DNA of 64,000 nucleotides from Tetramitus jugosus. Taxonomy: Eukaryota > Heterolobosea > Eutetramitea > Acrasida > Vahlkampfiidae. Positions 1 to 9,929 of the stretch are shown piece by piece (positions within the stretch are counted from its first letter, which is position 1; every line of letters begins with the position of its first letter). The stretch lies in assembly GCA_937625935.1 (NCBI GenBank), contig OW569358.1:186001-250000 (forward strand). Direction: 5' to 3'. The notes below the pieces were generated by a model, which saw nothing but the letters and a program-made list of their open reading frames with translations, had not been told where the DNA came from and did not search any database. Both the position numbers and the translations under genes were made by a program.

Positions 1-2
1 CG

Positions 3-1715
3 TTGAAACAACATATTCTAGTTATGGAGAAGGAGTTAGAGAATCGAAAGTCTGACCTACTGAAATCATTTAGTCAGAGAGCTCTTCTTGAAGAAGCTAT
101 AGACAGTTCAACAGAAAAGAATCATGAGGTAGAGGAAAGATTGACTGATATTTTAGCAGAAAAAAGTTCTCATGAAGATACAATCCAGCGTCTCGATTTG
201 TCACTAAGACACACTGAGCAGATTCACAACGAACAGATTCAGAAACTTAGGGCAGAGAATGATGCAACAATCCAACAACTAAATAACTCGATTCAAACAC
301 TCCAAGACGAGAAAACACAGTTTCAGACTCGTCTTGAAAAGAAAGAGCAAGAAACACAGGAATTCAAACATCAACTCGAGGAAGCTTTATCGAACTACGA
401 AAAGTTGAACGATATGATGAATGATAAGGAATTAGAAATGATGAGAGTATCAGAATGTTCAAAGGAGGAGATTAGAGAATTAAACAATGATAACGCTCAA
501 CTTCAAGCACTTGTGCGAGAATCGAGACAGGAGATAGAATCTCTAAAAGAAAATCTGGAGCAACTGAGCCACAAAGACCTTTCTCAAAATGAAAGAGTTA
601 TCAGATATCAAAAGGAAATAGAGACGTTAAAAGCTTCCTACCAAGAATCAGAGAATACGAAGGCCATCTTGCATCAGGAGACTCTTAGTGCCATTAGAAC
701 CGCAGTTCAGGAACTCGAAAACGAGAGAGACAATCTTCGAACACAGCTGGAAAACGAAAGGAGTGACATCACGCGTCTAATGAAAGAATTAGAAGCGTTT
801 AGCCAGAGGGAGAAAGATAATATTGAGTTACAAAACGAGAGAGAAGCAACTTACAAAGAAGAGATCGTTTCTCTGCGAACAACATCCCAAGATCTTAACT
901 ATGAAAGGATTAAACTGGAAAAACGGCTGGAAGAAATTAATCAAAGAGACGAGTCCCAGAATGAAAAAGCAGTCGTTAGTCAACGAGAAATTGAAAACCT
1001 AAAGACTCGTGTGCATGAGGTCCAAGTTGAGCGAAGTGAATTGCGGACAAAAGTTGAAGAGTTGAAGCTGGAGACTGAATCACTTAGGGAAGAGATAGAT
1101 AGAATGAAGCAAAGAGAACAAACTGAGATAGAAGCTCACCAAATGAAAATAGCAAGTTATCATGAAGAAATTTCTCAACTTAAAACTTCTTTACAAGAGA
1201 TGGAAGGCAAGATTAGGACGAAGAAGAACAAGAAGAAATCCAAAGAGACTTCTGAAAGATCGGATAGCACCTCAACGATTTCAATACTTCAACAACAGCA
1301 AGTTCTTCAACAAGTTCAAGCACTTGTTTCTCACATTGAACGAACGAAGCAAGAGAAAGACACCATGAGAATAGCTCTGGACACCAAGGAACAAGAGTTT
1401 TCTATTCTGAAGAAGAGAATCGAACAAAAGGACAGTATTATCAACCTTTTGTACAATCAAATAAGCATCATTAATTCAGTGAAATCGGATCAGGCAGAAA
1501 AGATGCAGGGTGAATTGGATCAGTTGATGCACGTTCTGAACCAGAGCAAAAAGAACTTGATTTCGACACCACGTGGTGGTGGTAGCAGCAACACCAACAT
1601 CAACACCAACAACGAAAAGGTGTTGGACCACAACAATAATGAGAAAGAAAAAGAACAGAATACTCACAATGACGAACACCAAATGAACAACCAACCAGTG
1701 AGCTCCTCTGAATAA
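3..1715 (+). CDS. Coiled-coil protein, 5'-partial
   Basis: This is an open frame of about 570 codons that runs in from the left edge of the window. The first codon read here is TTG, not ATG, so the true start lies upstream. Nearly the whole product is a Glu/Lys/Gln-rich heptad-like helix, as in golgin, kinectin or centrosomal rod proteins. It contains a basic KKNKKKSK patch near residue 405 and ends in an unstructured Asn/Ser/Glu tail with a short Gly-rich patch. No catalytic motif is visible. The coiled coil is clear, but the family cannot be named from this composition alone. Confidence 0.75.
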   Translation: MKQHILVMEKELENRKSDLLKSFSQRALLEEAIDSSTEKNHEVEERLTDILAEKSSHEDTIQRLDLSLRHTEQIHNEQIQKLRAENDATIQQLNNSIQTLQDEKTQFQTRLEKKEQETQEFKHQLEEALSNYEKLNDMMNDKELEMMRVSECSKEEIRELNNDNAQLQALVRESRQEIESLKENLEQLSHKDLSQNERVIRYQKEIETLKASYQESENTKAILHQETLSAIRTAVQELENERDNLRTQLENERSDITRLMKELEAFSQREKDNIELQNEREATYKEEIVSLRTTSQDLNYERIKLEKRLEEINQRDESQNEKAVVSQREIENLKTRVHEVQVERSELRTKVEELKLETESLREEIDRMKQREQTEIEAHQMKIASYHEEISQLKTSLQEMEGKIRTKKNKKKSKETSERSDSTSTISILQQQQVLQQVQALVSHIERTKQEKDTMRIALDTKEQEFSILKKRIEQKDSIINLLYNQISIINSVKSDQAEKMQGELDQLMHVLNQSKKNLISTPRGGGSSNTNINTNNEKVLDHNNNEKEKEQNTHNDEHQMNNQPVSSSE

Positions 1716-1946
1716 ATACAAGAGTGAGCTCGCGACTGCAAACAGGGAACAAAATAAAAACCTAAAAAATGCTTGTTTATTCATATGATCATCGATGTTG
1801 TAGGAAACTTGAAATAGACAACGCATATAGACCTTGGTGGATGTACAATGGAGAAAGAGTGGCAATAAGTATAAAGGACAAGCCATGTAAGACTGCTAGA
1901 ATATGAGATGAGCTTGAATTGTGTTTGTCATAATGGGAATAAATCA

Positions 1947-2210
1947 TCAGTTCAAGTTCAAGAATGCAGCTACACTGGTCGAAGTGCCATATGCCATCAT
2001 TTTTGGTTTTTGATAATCGGTGGAACAACTGAGAACTGAAGAGTGGATATTGTTTTTGTATTCTACTTCTTCTTCAGAAGAAGAAGAATTGTTGACGAGT
2101 TGTGAGCTCACCATGATGGTGGATTGATTGTTGTTTTCAAAGAGGTGAGTGGAGGATTCTTCATATTCGTCCCTAGTTCTCTTCTTAGTCATTCTGTACG
2201 GGTGATTCAT
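1947..2210 (-). CDS. Small hypothetical protein (87 aa)
   Basis: The frame starts with ATG at 2210; a second Met at residue 7 is also possible. The product has a basic start (TKKRTRDEYEE), a Ser/Glu stretch (SSSSEEEVEYK) and ends FLNLN. It lies between the 3' end of the coiled-coil gene and tRNA-His. The sequence is charged and low in complexity, as in small nuclear or regulatory proteins, but I recognise no family. It could be a chance ORF; the KRTRDEYEE start and the separate intergenic position argue mildly for a gene. Confidence 0.35.
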   Translation of the reverse strand: MNHPYRMTKKRTRDEYEESSTHLFENNNQSTIMVSSQLVNNSSSSEEEVEYKNNIHSSVLSCSTDYQKPKMMAYGTSTSVAAFLNLN

Positions 2211-2294
2211 GGTTTTAGAATTTATTGTATTGTGTTTGACAGGACGACAGTTTTTGGTTTTCGAAAAAAAGAAATCTCGAGCGAAACTAAAACT

Positions 2295-2365
2295 TGCCGC
2301 CTACCGGAATCGAACCGGTGTTGCGGGAGCCACAATCCCGTGTACTACCACTATACTAAAGCAGC
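2295..2365 (-). tRNA. tRNA-His (GTG)
   Basis: The reverse complement folds as a complete cloverleaf. The acceptor stem GCTGCTT/AGGCGGC has G-T wobbles and discriminator A. The D-arm holds GTGGTA, the anticodon stem is CGGGA/TCCCG with loop TTGTGGC (anticodon GTG), and the T-arm is ACCGG-TTCGATT-CCGGT. No intron is present. A TTTT stretch shortly after the 3' end fits RNA polymerase III termination. As usual in eukaryotes, G-1 is not encoded and would be added after transcription. Confidence 0.96.
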
Positions 2366-2397
2366 TGACATGTAATTCTCCGATATCATCTTTTACA

Positions 2398-2412
2398 CGC
2401 TTTCGATGTGCG
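2398..2412 (+). repeat. Target-site duplication, left copy
   Basis: The 15-mer CGCTTTCGATGTGCG is repeated exactly at 2557-2571 and brackets a poly(A)-tailed insert. One more A before each copy also matches (16 bp). It begins 33 bp upstream of the 5' end of the tRNA-His gene. Confidence 0.85.
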
Positions 2413-2556
2413 TAACGCTCTCCGAGCGTTACTGAAAGGTAAGACAAGTGCCGCTCTGCGAGCGGCACAATGAGTATAAGTGAAACAAATGGAAAGAATG
2501 ATAAACAATAAAGTGAGCAACTGCGCGTTGTATCAAAAAAAAAAAAAAAAAAAAAA
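2413..2556 (+). mobile_element. Short retroposed insert with poly(A) tail
   Basis: About 122 bp of unique sequence is followed by 22 A residues (2535-2556) and flanked by 15-16 bp direct repeats. This is the signature of target-primed reverse transcription. AATAAA at 2507-2512 lies 22 nt before the poly(A) tract, so the source RNA looks like a polyadenylated pol II transcript copied from its 3' end. The insert carries two perfect hairpins of nine base pairs with three-base loops: 2412-2432 (GTAACGCTC/GAGCGTTAC) and 2448-2468 (GTGCCGCTC/GAGCGGCAC). It is either the truncated tail of a LINE-like element or a fragment of a processed mRNA copy. It has no coding capacity. Confidence 0.75.
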
Positions 2557-2571
2557 CGCTTTCGATGTGCG
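2557..2571 (+). repeat. Target-site duplication, right copy
   Basis: Exact copy of 2398-2412, immediately after the 22-A tail. The two copies define the insertion boundaries. Confidence 0.85.
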
Positions 2572-2873
2572 CAAATGATATTGTTATTGGGCTCATATCT
2601 TCAGGTGTGGGCTAAGAATGCGCAGATTCAACAACACAATGGAGAAGAGTATCTTCTCACCATAATTGTGAGTACAATCACTATTTGTGAAATCTTTGCG
2701 AGAAATGAAAAGTAACGGAGAAAATGCTCGCCGAAAATAAGAGGTTTTGCGCAAAACCCTTCTTTGAAGTTTCGTTTTCTTAGTTCTCAATTCCAGCAGC
2801 TTCTGGATCTGCACGAAACAATTCCTTCTCGGTCCAGCAACAAAATTCACACAAAAAAGAAAGAAGCACACAG
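2572..2873. other. Intergenic, 5' flank of the BCS1-like gene
   Basis: About 300 bp without a convincing gene. A 92-codon open frame on the minus strand (2593-2871) overlaps the leader of the BCS1-like gene, has no recognisable domain and is treated as chance. No tRNA-like or other RNA fold was recognised. Confidence 0.5.
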
Positions 2874-4605
2874 ATGTCTCACGGGTTCAATATGATGAAA
2901 GGTGGAGGCTTTCCTCCAAGTCATGGCATGATGTCTCAGATCAACATGACCGAGTTGTCTCAAATTTACAATGCAACGTCCTTGGGAACAAGCACACTTG
3001 GTTTGCTCATGTATCCAAACACCTATCTACTCACTCTGAAGTGGTTTATGAACACTGTTGTCGCAGTCATGTTTGGAAACGACTTTTTCGCTGCGGGTAT
3101 CCTTCTCATGATCATAAACTCCATGATTGCCACGGTCCAGAGATTGATCTGGAAAATATTGTCTTTCATGGGCTCAAAGTTTGTCTCTTCTGTTACGATT
3201 CCATCTCATGATGAGTCGTATCAATGGGTTCTGAAATGGCTCTCTCATAAGGGATACACACAATCTTGTCAAGACTTAGAGATTCAATCCTCGTGGAACA
3301 AGAAGGGACGCAAGGCAGGCTTGGAGTATGCAAGGCATAGACACCCTAGACACTCGCTTAGGGAAGATGACAAGAAGCGCCCAGATGTGTTGCTGGCACC
3401 TGCAGATGGAACTCATTTCTTCACATTCAAGGGCAGACTTGTTTGGTTCTACAGAGGTCAACGAAAATCGAGCTCCTTCAACCTAAATCCATTTAATCAA
3501 ATGGGCAATGCTCGATCTTCTTCCAACGATGAGCAGCAGGATATTGTTCTCTACATCATTGGTATTTCTCCCAAGGAAACCCTGTTGTCCATTATCGATG
3601 ATGCATGTGAACTTAACTATCTGAACAAGGACAAGAAGACGACCATCTATACGGCAGCTACAGAATATAGGGGATGCTGGGAGAGCTCAACAGAGAAGAA
3701 CACCAGAGAACTAGATTCTGTCATATTACCTTCTGAAACAAAAGCTGCCATTCTCAATGACATTCAGGCATTTAGAGACAATGAAGAATGGTACAGACAG
3801 TGTGGTGTGCCATATCGACGTGGTGTCTTATTCTACGGACCTCCAGGCACAGGAAAGGTATGAATAGTAACTTTTTTTGTAATTGCATTCCCATTCATGT
3901 ACTGACACCAATATATAGAGTAGTACCATTGTTGCTTTGGCAGGTAAGCTCGAGATGAATGTGTGCATCATTTCTCTTTCATCTCCATCCATGTCGGATG
4001 AACGCTTGCAAGAACTGATGAATCAAGCTCCATTGAACAGCTTGTTTCTATTGGAGGATGTTGATAGCGCATTCAAAACCAGAGAAGAACCTGTTGCTCC
4101 AGTGGATGAACTGAATCGATCCAGATTCCATCCTAGAATGCCCACTGGTGTTACCTTTGCTGGTGTGTTGAATGCTATCGATGGTGTGAATGCTCAGGAA
4201 GGTAGAATCTTGTTCATGACAACAAATCATTTGGACAAGTTAGATCCTGCTCTCATTCGTCCAGGCAGAGTCGATCTACGAATTCATTTCGCTCTAGCCA
4301 CGCAAGAGCAAATCAAAAATCTGTTCATCAAGTTCTTCCCTTCGGAGGTTGAAGTTGCGAGCGAATTGTCACAACTCATCCCAGATCAAACTCTCACACC
4401 TGCACAACTACAAGGATTCTTCTTGGCTCATCGACAGAATCCAAAGGACGCAATCAAAGATCTTCCCCAATTCTTGGAAGAATGTGCAATGCAAAATTCA
4501 AAACCCGAGAACATTAGTGCACCCGTTGTTGTTAAAGAGCCTAAACTCTCAAAAGGTTCCAAACGCATCGCCAAACAAGCCACCGAGGAACATGTAGATG
4601 AATAG
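2874..4605 (+). CDS. BCS1: BCS1-type mitochondrial AAA ATPase
   Basis: Two exons (2874-3857, 3919-4605) joined across a 61-bp GTATGA...TATAG intron give 556 residues. An N-terminal region with hydrophobic segments (about residues 40-100) precedes a BCS1-type middle region and the AAA domain. Splicing completes the Walker A motif GPPGTGKSS (about 322-330), which the intron interrupts between Lys and the first Ser. Walker B reads LLEDVDSAF (about 372-380), the ED order typical of BCS1, followed by TTNHLDKLDPALIRPGRVD. In other eukaryotes Bcs1 sits in the mitochondrial inner membrane and translocates the folded Rieske protein for complex III assembly. The C-terminal tail is charged. The family assignment is strong; the exact substrate is inferred. 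Confidence 0.93.
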
Positions 4606-4638
4606 ATATAAAACCACTTCTTGTGTGCTCAATTCTTC

Positions 4639-5682
4639 TTAGGTAGAACTACCTTGCACCAACGCCTTTATTTTATGACCTTCTCTCATCTTTTTCACCA
4701 CACTCAAAATGTATCGCTTGTTCTGATCTGACACTTCCTCTCCGAATATCACTCCCTTTGGTCCCTCCGCGAAAAAGAATTCACCCTTGGACGCCAGATA
4801 GAGAATCTCTGGTGCGTGACCATAGATGGCAATCAAATCTGCAACCACTTCCAAGGCAGCACTATTGCTCTGACTCTTCTCATCCAAGTTGACATAGGGA
4901 ACATAGATGAAATCGTTGCCCCATGCATCCTTGACCTCTACATTGTCCAACAGTGGTGCCTGAAGAGGATGCACACCAGTTTCTGCATGGAGCAACATCA
5001 ATGCCTGATTGGCCAAATGAAGTTGAATCTTTGTGAATTGAACGCGACTCGAAAACAACTTTTGATGGTACAGCGAGGATGTCAGAGAGGAGAAAGTGAC
5101 GAGAATGGAGATGGCAATCAACATTTCAATCAAATTAAAATCATGTTGCTGTTTCATCGATTGTCGCCGCTGTTGCATGTAGTAATGAATTTTTTGTCGA
5201 ATGAGATTGTACAGTCGGTTTCGAATCGTATTATTGGAGGAGGCAGATGATGACGATGATGATGAGTAGTATGAGGAGCATAAAACATAGATTACAATGG
5301 GAGTAGAGCAGGACAGTAATGGAACAATGATGCGCCTTAGAATTCGAACACATTGATGAACAAATTGTTTTACAACGACAATCACGGATGAAGAAGCACT
5401 GTTGTTGCTCATTATTATGGATGATGATGATGATGATGCAATGGAAGGTAATTCGTGATGAAAAGTCTTTCGTTCGTCACTTTCGATCACTGTTCGATAA
5501 TATTGAGTGAATTTGTCTTCGATTTGTTGCATGCACTGAGCATCAATTCTGTTCATCATTTTTCCTGCATTGGCACAACAATTGTCATCATTTCTGGCTG
5601 TGTTAGTATTGTTTTGAGTATTTGTTGTTGTTCTTGTGGTGGAAGATTGTTGAGCAAGTGGATTGATCGTAAAGTGAAACAT
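4639..5682 (-). CDS. gspG: GspG-like major pseudopilin (mitochondrial type II secretion)
   Basis: This intronless gene encodes 347 residues. Residues 182-200 read FNLIEMLIAISILVTF, the class III pilin helix with the invariant Glu at +5 (E186). DAWGNDFIYVP (252-262) matches the GspG calcium-loop region, normally DPWGNPY. The residue before Phe is Asp where prepilin peptidase needs Gly. The first ~180 residues are a eukaryotic-style extension with Asn/Ser/Thr tracts and an extra hydrophobic stretch (about 118-138), which could carry organelle-targeting information. A mitochondrial type II secretion system with GspD, E, F and G has been described in heteroloboseans, jakobids and malawimonads, and this protein fits its pseudopilin. 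Internal Met169 or Met176 are alternative starts. The pseudopilin call is confident; localisation is inferred. Confidence 0.85.
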   Translation of the reverse strand: MFHFTINPLAQQSSTTRTTTNTQNNTNTARNDDNCCANAGKMMNRIDAQCMQQIEDKFTQYYRTVIESDERKTFHHELPSIASSSSSSIIMSNNSASSSVIVVVKQFVHQCVRILRRIIVPLLSCSTPIVIYVLCSSYYSSSSSSSASSNNTIRNRLYNLIRQKIHYYMQQRRQSMKQQHDFNLIEMLIAISILVTFSSLTSSLYHQKLFSSRVQFTKIQLHLANQALMLLHAETGVHPLQAPLLDNVEVKDAWGNDFIYVPYVNLDEKSQSNSAALEVVADLIAIYGHAPEILYLASKGEFFFAEGPKGVIFGEEVSDQNKRYILSVVKKMREGHKIKALVQGSST

Positions 5683-5748
5683 GTTTGATGATGATGTTGT
5701 TTCTGGTTTTGTGCTTTTATTTTTTTTGTGTTTCTGATTGAAAGCTTT

Positions 5749-6625
5749 TTAGTTTTGCTTGGTTGATTTAGCTGCCTGATTTTGACGATCAGCCAACGTG
5801 AACAATTGTTCGCCAGTGGTGCTCACACTGACTCGTGCTGGAGTATTCTTTGCAACTGAATGACTTGCTGATGGCCCAAGGTTGATTCTTCTGAGCTCTG
5901 GCAACACACTATGTTTGATATGAGAAATATGGACATTAGCATGCCACAAAACAATGAATCATACAAGTTGAACAACAAAAACAAGGTACATACAATTGAA
6001 TTGAAATAAATAATCCCAAAACGAGAAACAAGAGCATAAACACATGAAAGATGGGAACTTTTGGCAGATAATACATGTAAACTAATGATGCCAAAAGAGC
6101 AACCAAGACAACATAAAAGAATGACATGGTTGATGGATGAACAGAGGAACCAGGCTTCAAAATAAAACCAAGAGCTCCTTGCTTTAGCATTGGAACTTGA
6201 TCCAAAAAGCTTTCACTTGTTGTTGTTGTTGTTGTGCTCTTCACATTCGAAGCTTTTGTTGTCTTTTTCTTCAAAGTTTCTGTTGCTGTTGTTTTGGTTG
6301 TAGCTGTTGTTGTTGTTTTTGGTTTAGCTTGTGCCTTGTTGTTTGAGCTCTTTTCTGTAGTGGCGGCGCTGGCGGCAGGAGATTTTGTTGTGCTCGCTGC
6401 GATTTTTTTGTTGTCGGCATTATTTTGCACTTTGTTATTGGTTTGACTCTTGGTCGATGATACAGCGTTTTGATTCTTGTTCGTGGCAGTGGTACTGCTT
6501 GGTGTGGATTGCACGGTCACTGATGATTTGGTAGCAGTGGTTGTTGCTGGAGAAGACTTTTGTGATGTTGTGTTCACTGGTTTCTCATTGTTGTTCTTTG
6601 TGGTCGTCTTCTTGTTCTTTGTCAT
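5749..6625 (-). CDS. Pkr1-like ER membrane protein (V-ATPase assembly)
   Basis: Two exons (6625-5994 and 5908-5749) are separated by an 85-bp GTATGT...ATAG intron; together they encode 263 residues from the ATG at 6625. The first ~170 residues are Thr/Lys/Asn/Ala low complexity. The C-terminal part reads LKPGSSVHPSTMSFF, two hydrophobic helices, then, across the splice junction, FVLPELRRINLG. This pattern (x-PG-x-x-hydrophobic pair-x-EL) resembles the yeast Pkr1 family, small ER proteins needed for assembly of the V-ATPase Vo sector. A V-ATPase subunit gene lies elsewhere in the window. Without splicing the frame runs into a Cys-rich nonsense tail, which supports the intron. Confidence 0.58.
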
Positions 6626-6785
6626 GATCGTGTTATTGTTGTTGTGCTTTGTGTGAATTTGATTCCGAAACTCTAACAAAGAAAGAAGAATAAATAATTT
6701 CACCGACTTGGAACATGAGATTGATCCTGTTGTCATCTTTGATTATCCTCGAGAAAAAATTTTCATTCAAACACAAAAGAGAATA

Positions 6786-8606
6786 ATGATCAACGTACAA
6801 CAACTCTCAAGACGCATTCTGATCAAACACCATGGTGCATCTCCACCGCTCATCACCACATTTCTTAATCTTCACCATGGTAGTGTTCGTCGTGGGTATA
6901 CCCACATGAATGATCGAAGAACAACCACCACGATCCTCACTGACAATGACAATGAAAACTATGATATCAACAATAACAATAAGCAGTATACTCGTAGTGA
7001 TGAGAGAGCAAGGAGAGAGAATCCAAACTTTCATTGGAGTGAATTCGAATATGAATTTAAACAGAAAAAGAAGAATGATTGGGAAAAGATTGCTCTGTTC
7101 GCTTGTCCCATCATCCTACTTTGTTACAATGCACTTCAATTACTCCGCAGTTTGAGTGAATCGGACAATGAACTGTGTCAGAACACGTATGATGATCTCG
7201 TTAGACTTTTTAAGCAGGCTCTGTTGAAAGAAGAGGAAGAAGCAATTCAAAGTGGTAGTAAGTTGAGTGAAGAACAGTTGATGAAGATTGGATATTGTTT
7301 GAGAAAGTTGATTCACAATGTCTTGTTGAATTATCACAGTAGAAGTGCTCTGGGAGAGGACAGTGAGTTGATTGAGTGCTTGACGAGATTGTCAAATACA
7401 GTGATAGACAGTCACGTAGAGAATAGTCAAAACGAGAAATCGGATGCTCATACCGTGTATTATCAATATATTTTGGAGCACATTTTTCAATTAACTTCGA
7501 TTATTAGCGCAAATCAGGTGAGAATGAGCGATCAATCCTCACACATGTTGTTAGACTCTTGCCTAAAGTCCATTTCTTCCTATTCAACGATTCCGCAATT
7601 CTCCAAAATGAATCCTTTCGTGTACAGCTTGCTCACTATGCACGAACTGCTGCGAGGCAATGAATCACTTGTCAAATATTTTTTAAAGAACAAGGGCATG
7701 GAACGCTTAGAGGAGTTCATCAGAAAGAGAAGGGAATTAGAGCTTGTCATTGAAGATAATTTGCAGAAAGCAGATGCTGAGGCGAAGCATCTGCTCGAAA
7801 TGAGAAGCAGAACACAACAGGAAGTTTCCAAGGAGAAAACCCAAGAGCTTGTCGACATTTCAAAAGATGTGAATACAAAGGCGTATGAAGAGCGAATGTG
7901 TATTTTAATGGTACTGTCACTGATTGCGAGCCATCCTGAGGCAAAGATGAAAGATTCTTTTCCATGTGTAAAGTTCTTGGTGACTAATTTGGGAGAAGGA
8001 AGCTTGTATGGCTCATCTCTTGCGGCTGAGGTACTACTCAAGTTAGGAGTGCCCTCAGATCCAAAGCAGAGAAAACCACAATTCGGTTCTCAACAATTGA
8101 ATCTCTTGTTATTCAATGGCACAGGCAAGGATATAAATTGCAATGCGGAGCTAGAGAAACTAAAGTTCCGAGCTTCATTCCTCAACATGAGTGCCTCTGA
8201 ACTTGATGCACAGCTTCAGAAGCTCTTAAAGATGTCAGAGGGCACATATGTTGAGCATTCTGTCCGAGCGCTCCTACTCAGAAACGGACAGGTTGAACAG
8301 ATTGAGGAAGAATATGAGAAAGCTTATCATCATCCAAGTGGCTATGGTGCCACAGACATTGATCTGTTGATCTCCAAGGTAGAGATTGCTCTGGCATTGA
8401 ATCATCTATCAGATGTATTTAAATATCTTCGACAGCTCCAAGGAATTGCTCCAAAACACCCTGTGGTATCTCAAGTCATCTTCGATATCTGTGAAGCGAA
8501 TCAAGAGTTGGTTCTCAGAGATGCTGCTATTAGAAGCGCTATATTCTCGTTGGATCAATATGATGCCTGTTACAAGGTTAAAGCGCTTCTTCGAGCCAAG
8601 AAGTAG
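6786..8606 (+). CDS. Putative mitochondrial membrane protein, helical, unknown
   Basis: The 606-residue product starts at the first ATG; the open frame extends upstream only through a TTG. The N-terminus (MINVQQLSRRILIKHHG) looks like a mitochondrial presequence. An Asn/Asp tract follows, then one hydrophobic segment (IALFACPIILLCYNALQLL, about residue 108). The rest is alpha-helical and Leu/Glu/Lys-rich, with a coiled-coil stretch near 340-375 and helical-repeat-like C-terminal pairs that suggest an ARM or TPR-like solenoid. No family is recognised. It is divergent from the Pkr1-like gene, with about 160 bp between start codons. Confidence 0.6.
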   Translation: MINVQQLSRRILIKHHGASPPLITTFLNLHHGSVRRGYTHMNDRRTTTTILTDNDNENYDINNNNKQYTRSDERARRENPNFHWSEFEYEFKQKKKNDWEKIALFACPIILLCYNALQLLRSLSESDNELCQNTYDDLVRLFKQALLKEEEEAIQSGSKLSEEQLMKIGYCLRKLIHNVLLNYHSRSALGEDSELIECLTRLSNTVIDSHVENSQNEKSDAHTVYYQYILEHIFQLTSIISANQVRMSDQSSHMLLDSCLKSISSYSTIPQFSKMNPFVYSLLTMHELLRGNESLVKYFLKNKGMERLEEFIRKRRELELVIEDNLQKADAEAKHLLEMRSRTQQEVSKEKTQELVDISKDVNTKAYEERMCILMVLSLIASHPEAKMKDSFPCVKFLVTNLGEGSLYGSSLAAEVLLKLGVPSDPKQRKPQFGSQQLNLLLFNGTGKDINCNAELEKLKFRASFLNMSASELDAQLQKLLKMSEGTYVEHSVRALLLRNGQVEQIEEEYEKAYHHPSGYGATDIDLLISKVEIALALNHLSDVFKYLRQLQGIAPKHPVVSQVIFDICEANQELVLRDAAIRSAIFSLDQYDACYKVKALLRAKK

Positions 8607-8747
8607 AGAAGATAAAATGGCGCGAAAAGTCGTTAACTGCCCCTCAGTAATTTGAAGTCTAGTTTACGTTTTCATCACCAAAACAACATTGTCAACAACG
8701 ACAAACACATCAAAGAACTAACAACATAAAGAGATAACCGACCTACA

Positions 8748-9782
8748 ATGAACACAAATATTAACAACCATGGAACTGCAAACTTTCTATTGCTTGAAGA
8801 CTATGTCAAAACCCACATTGCCCGACCACCCGTCAAGGGAACAGGAAAGACTTCGAGACCAGATTATTCTTACCTTCCTAAATCCTCTGAATCTCCGTTT
8901 GGAGAGTTTCCAACAAGCTACACCAAGCCAAAGCTGAACAGGGAAACCACATTGAAGAGTGCTATGAACAATACCGCCACACAGGATTTAAGCAAGCATA
9001 TGCCTACAATTACATCACGTGGAACTATGGAATGGAAAGCTAAAAAGTCTGGAAATGGAGGAGCGTCTAGCTCTTTGATGGAGGGAAAGAAGCCACTCGA
9101 CCCACCAAGGCCCATCGCAGGAGCATTGGAAAGAAGACCCATTCCACCAACACAGTTCCGAAGATTTTATGACCGCGGCGATCTCCCAATTTCTATTGAC
9201 CATCAAGGAACAGGCAATGTGCTTCACTGGAAAGTGAGTGCTGAAAAATTGGATTATCATCACTATTTGCCAATCTTTTTTGATGGACTGCGAGAAAAGG
9301 AGGAACCATACCGATTCATGGCTGTTCAGGGAACATTTGATCTGTTGGAAAAAGGCAAGACAAAGATCGTAAATTGTATTCCTCAGCTCATTATTCCAAT
9401 CAAGAGTATGTATAATTACGCCGTTTTCTGATTGATATCAATACAATACTTACAATCAAATTCTATTGTAGCTGCGTTGAACACCAGAGATCCAGAGATC
9501 ATCTGTACAATGCTGAAAGTGATTCAGCAGTTGGTTATGTCTAACAATATGGTTGGAGAAGCTCTTGTGCCATATTATCGACAAATTCTTCCAGTTCTCA
9601 ATCTCTTCAAAAATAAGAATGCCAACAATGGTGACGCAATTGAGTATGCACAGAGAAAGAGATTAAATATGGGCGATTTGATTGAGGAGACTCTACAACT
9701 ATTGGAGATGGAAGGTGGAGAGGATGCTTTTATTAACATTAAATACATGATTCCTACATATGAATCATGTGTATTGAACTAA
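8748..9782 (+). CDS. PACRG: PACRG, parkin co-regulated protein homologue
   Basis: Two exons (8748-9405, 9472-9782) with a 66-bp GTATGT...GTAG intron encode 322 residues. The conserved PACRG core starts near residue 125 ([16 protein letters not shown]) and continues through [23 protein letters not shown]. The splice site joins PIK to [10 protein letters not shown], restoring the helical-repeat core that ends [19 protein letters not shown] is an inner-junction protein of axonemal doublet microtubules, where it pairs with FAP20. The N-terminal ~120 residues are basic and disordered. It lies in tandem with CFAP298, a second flagellar gene. Confidence 0.95.
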
Positions 9783-9929
9783 CAAAAGCATCCCAATGCC
9801 ATCAAGTATTTATTCGGGCAGTTTTTTGTAAATAAAGGCGTCACCTTGCAAATTCACACTTGGCCCCAAAACACAAATTCCGGAGTATCTACAGACAAAG
9901 CACAAACTAAAAACGAACAGACACAGTAG

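Noticed and set aside
2593-2871. 92-codon minus-strand frame
   Set aside because: It lies in the BCS1 leader, lacks a recognisable domain and has a Phe/Leu/Arg composition typical of chance frames.
4639-5682. Bacterial contamination as the source of GspG
   Set aside because: The gene has Asn/Ser/Thr tracts of the local style and lies between intron-containing eukaryotic genes.
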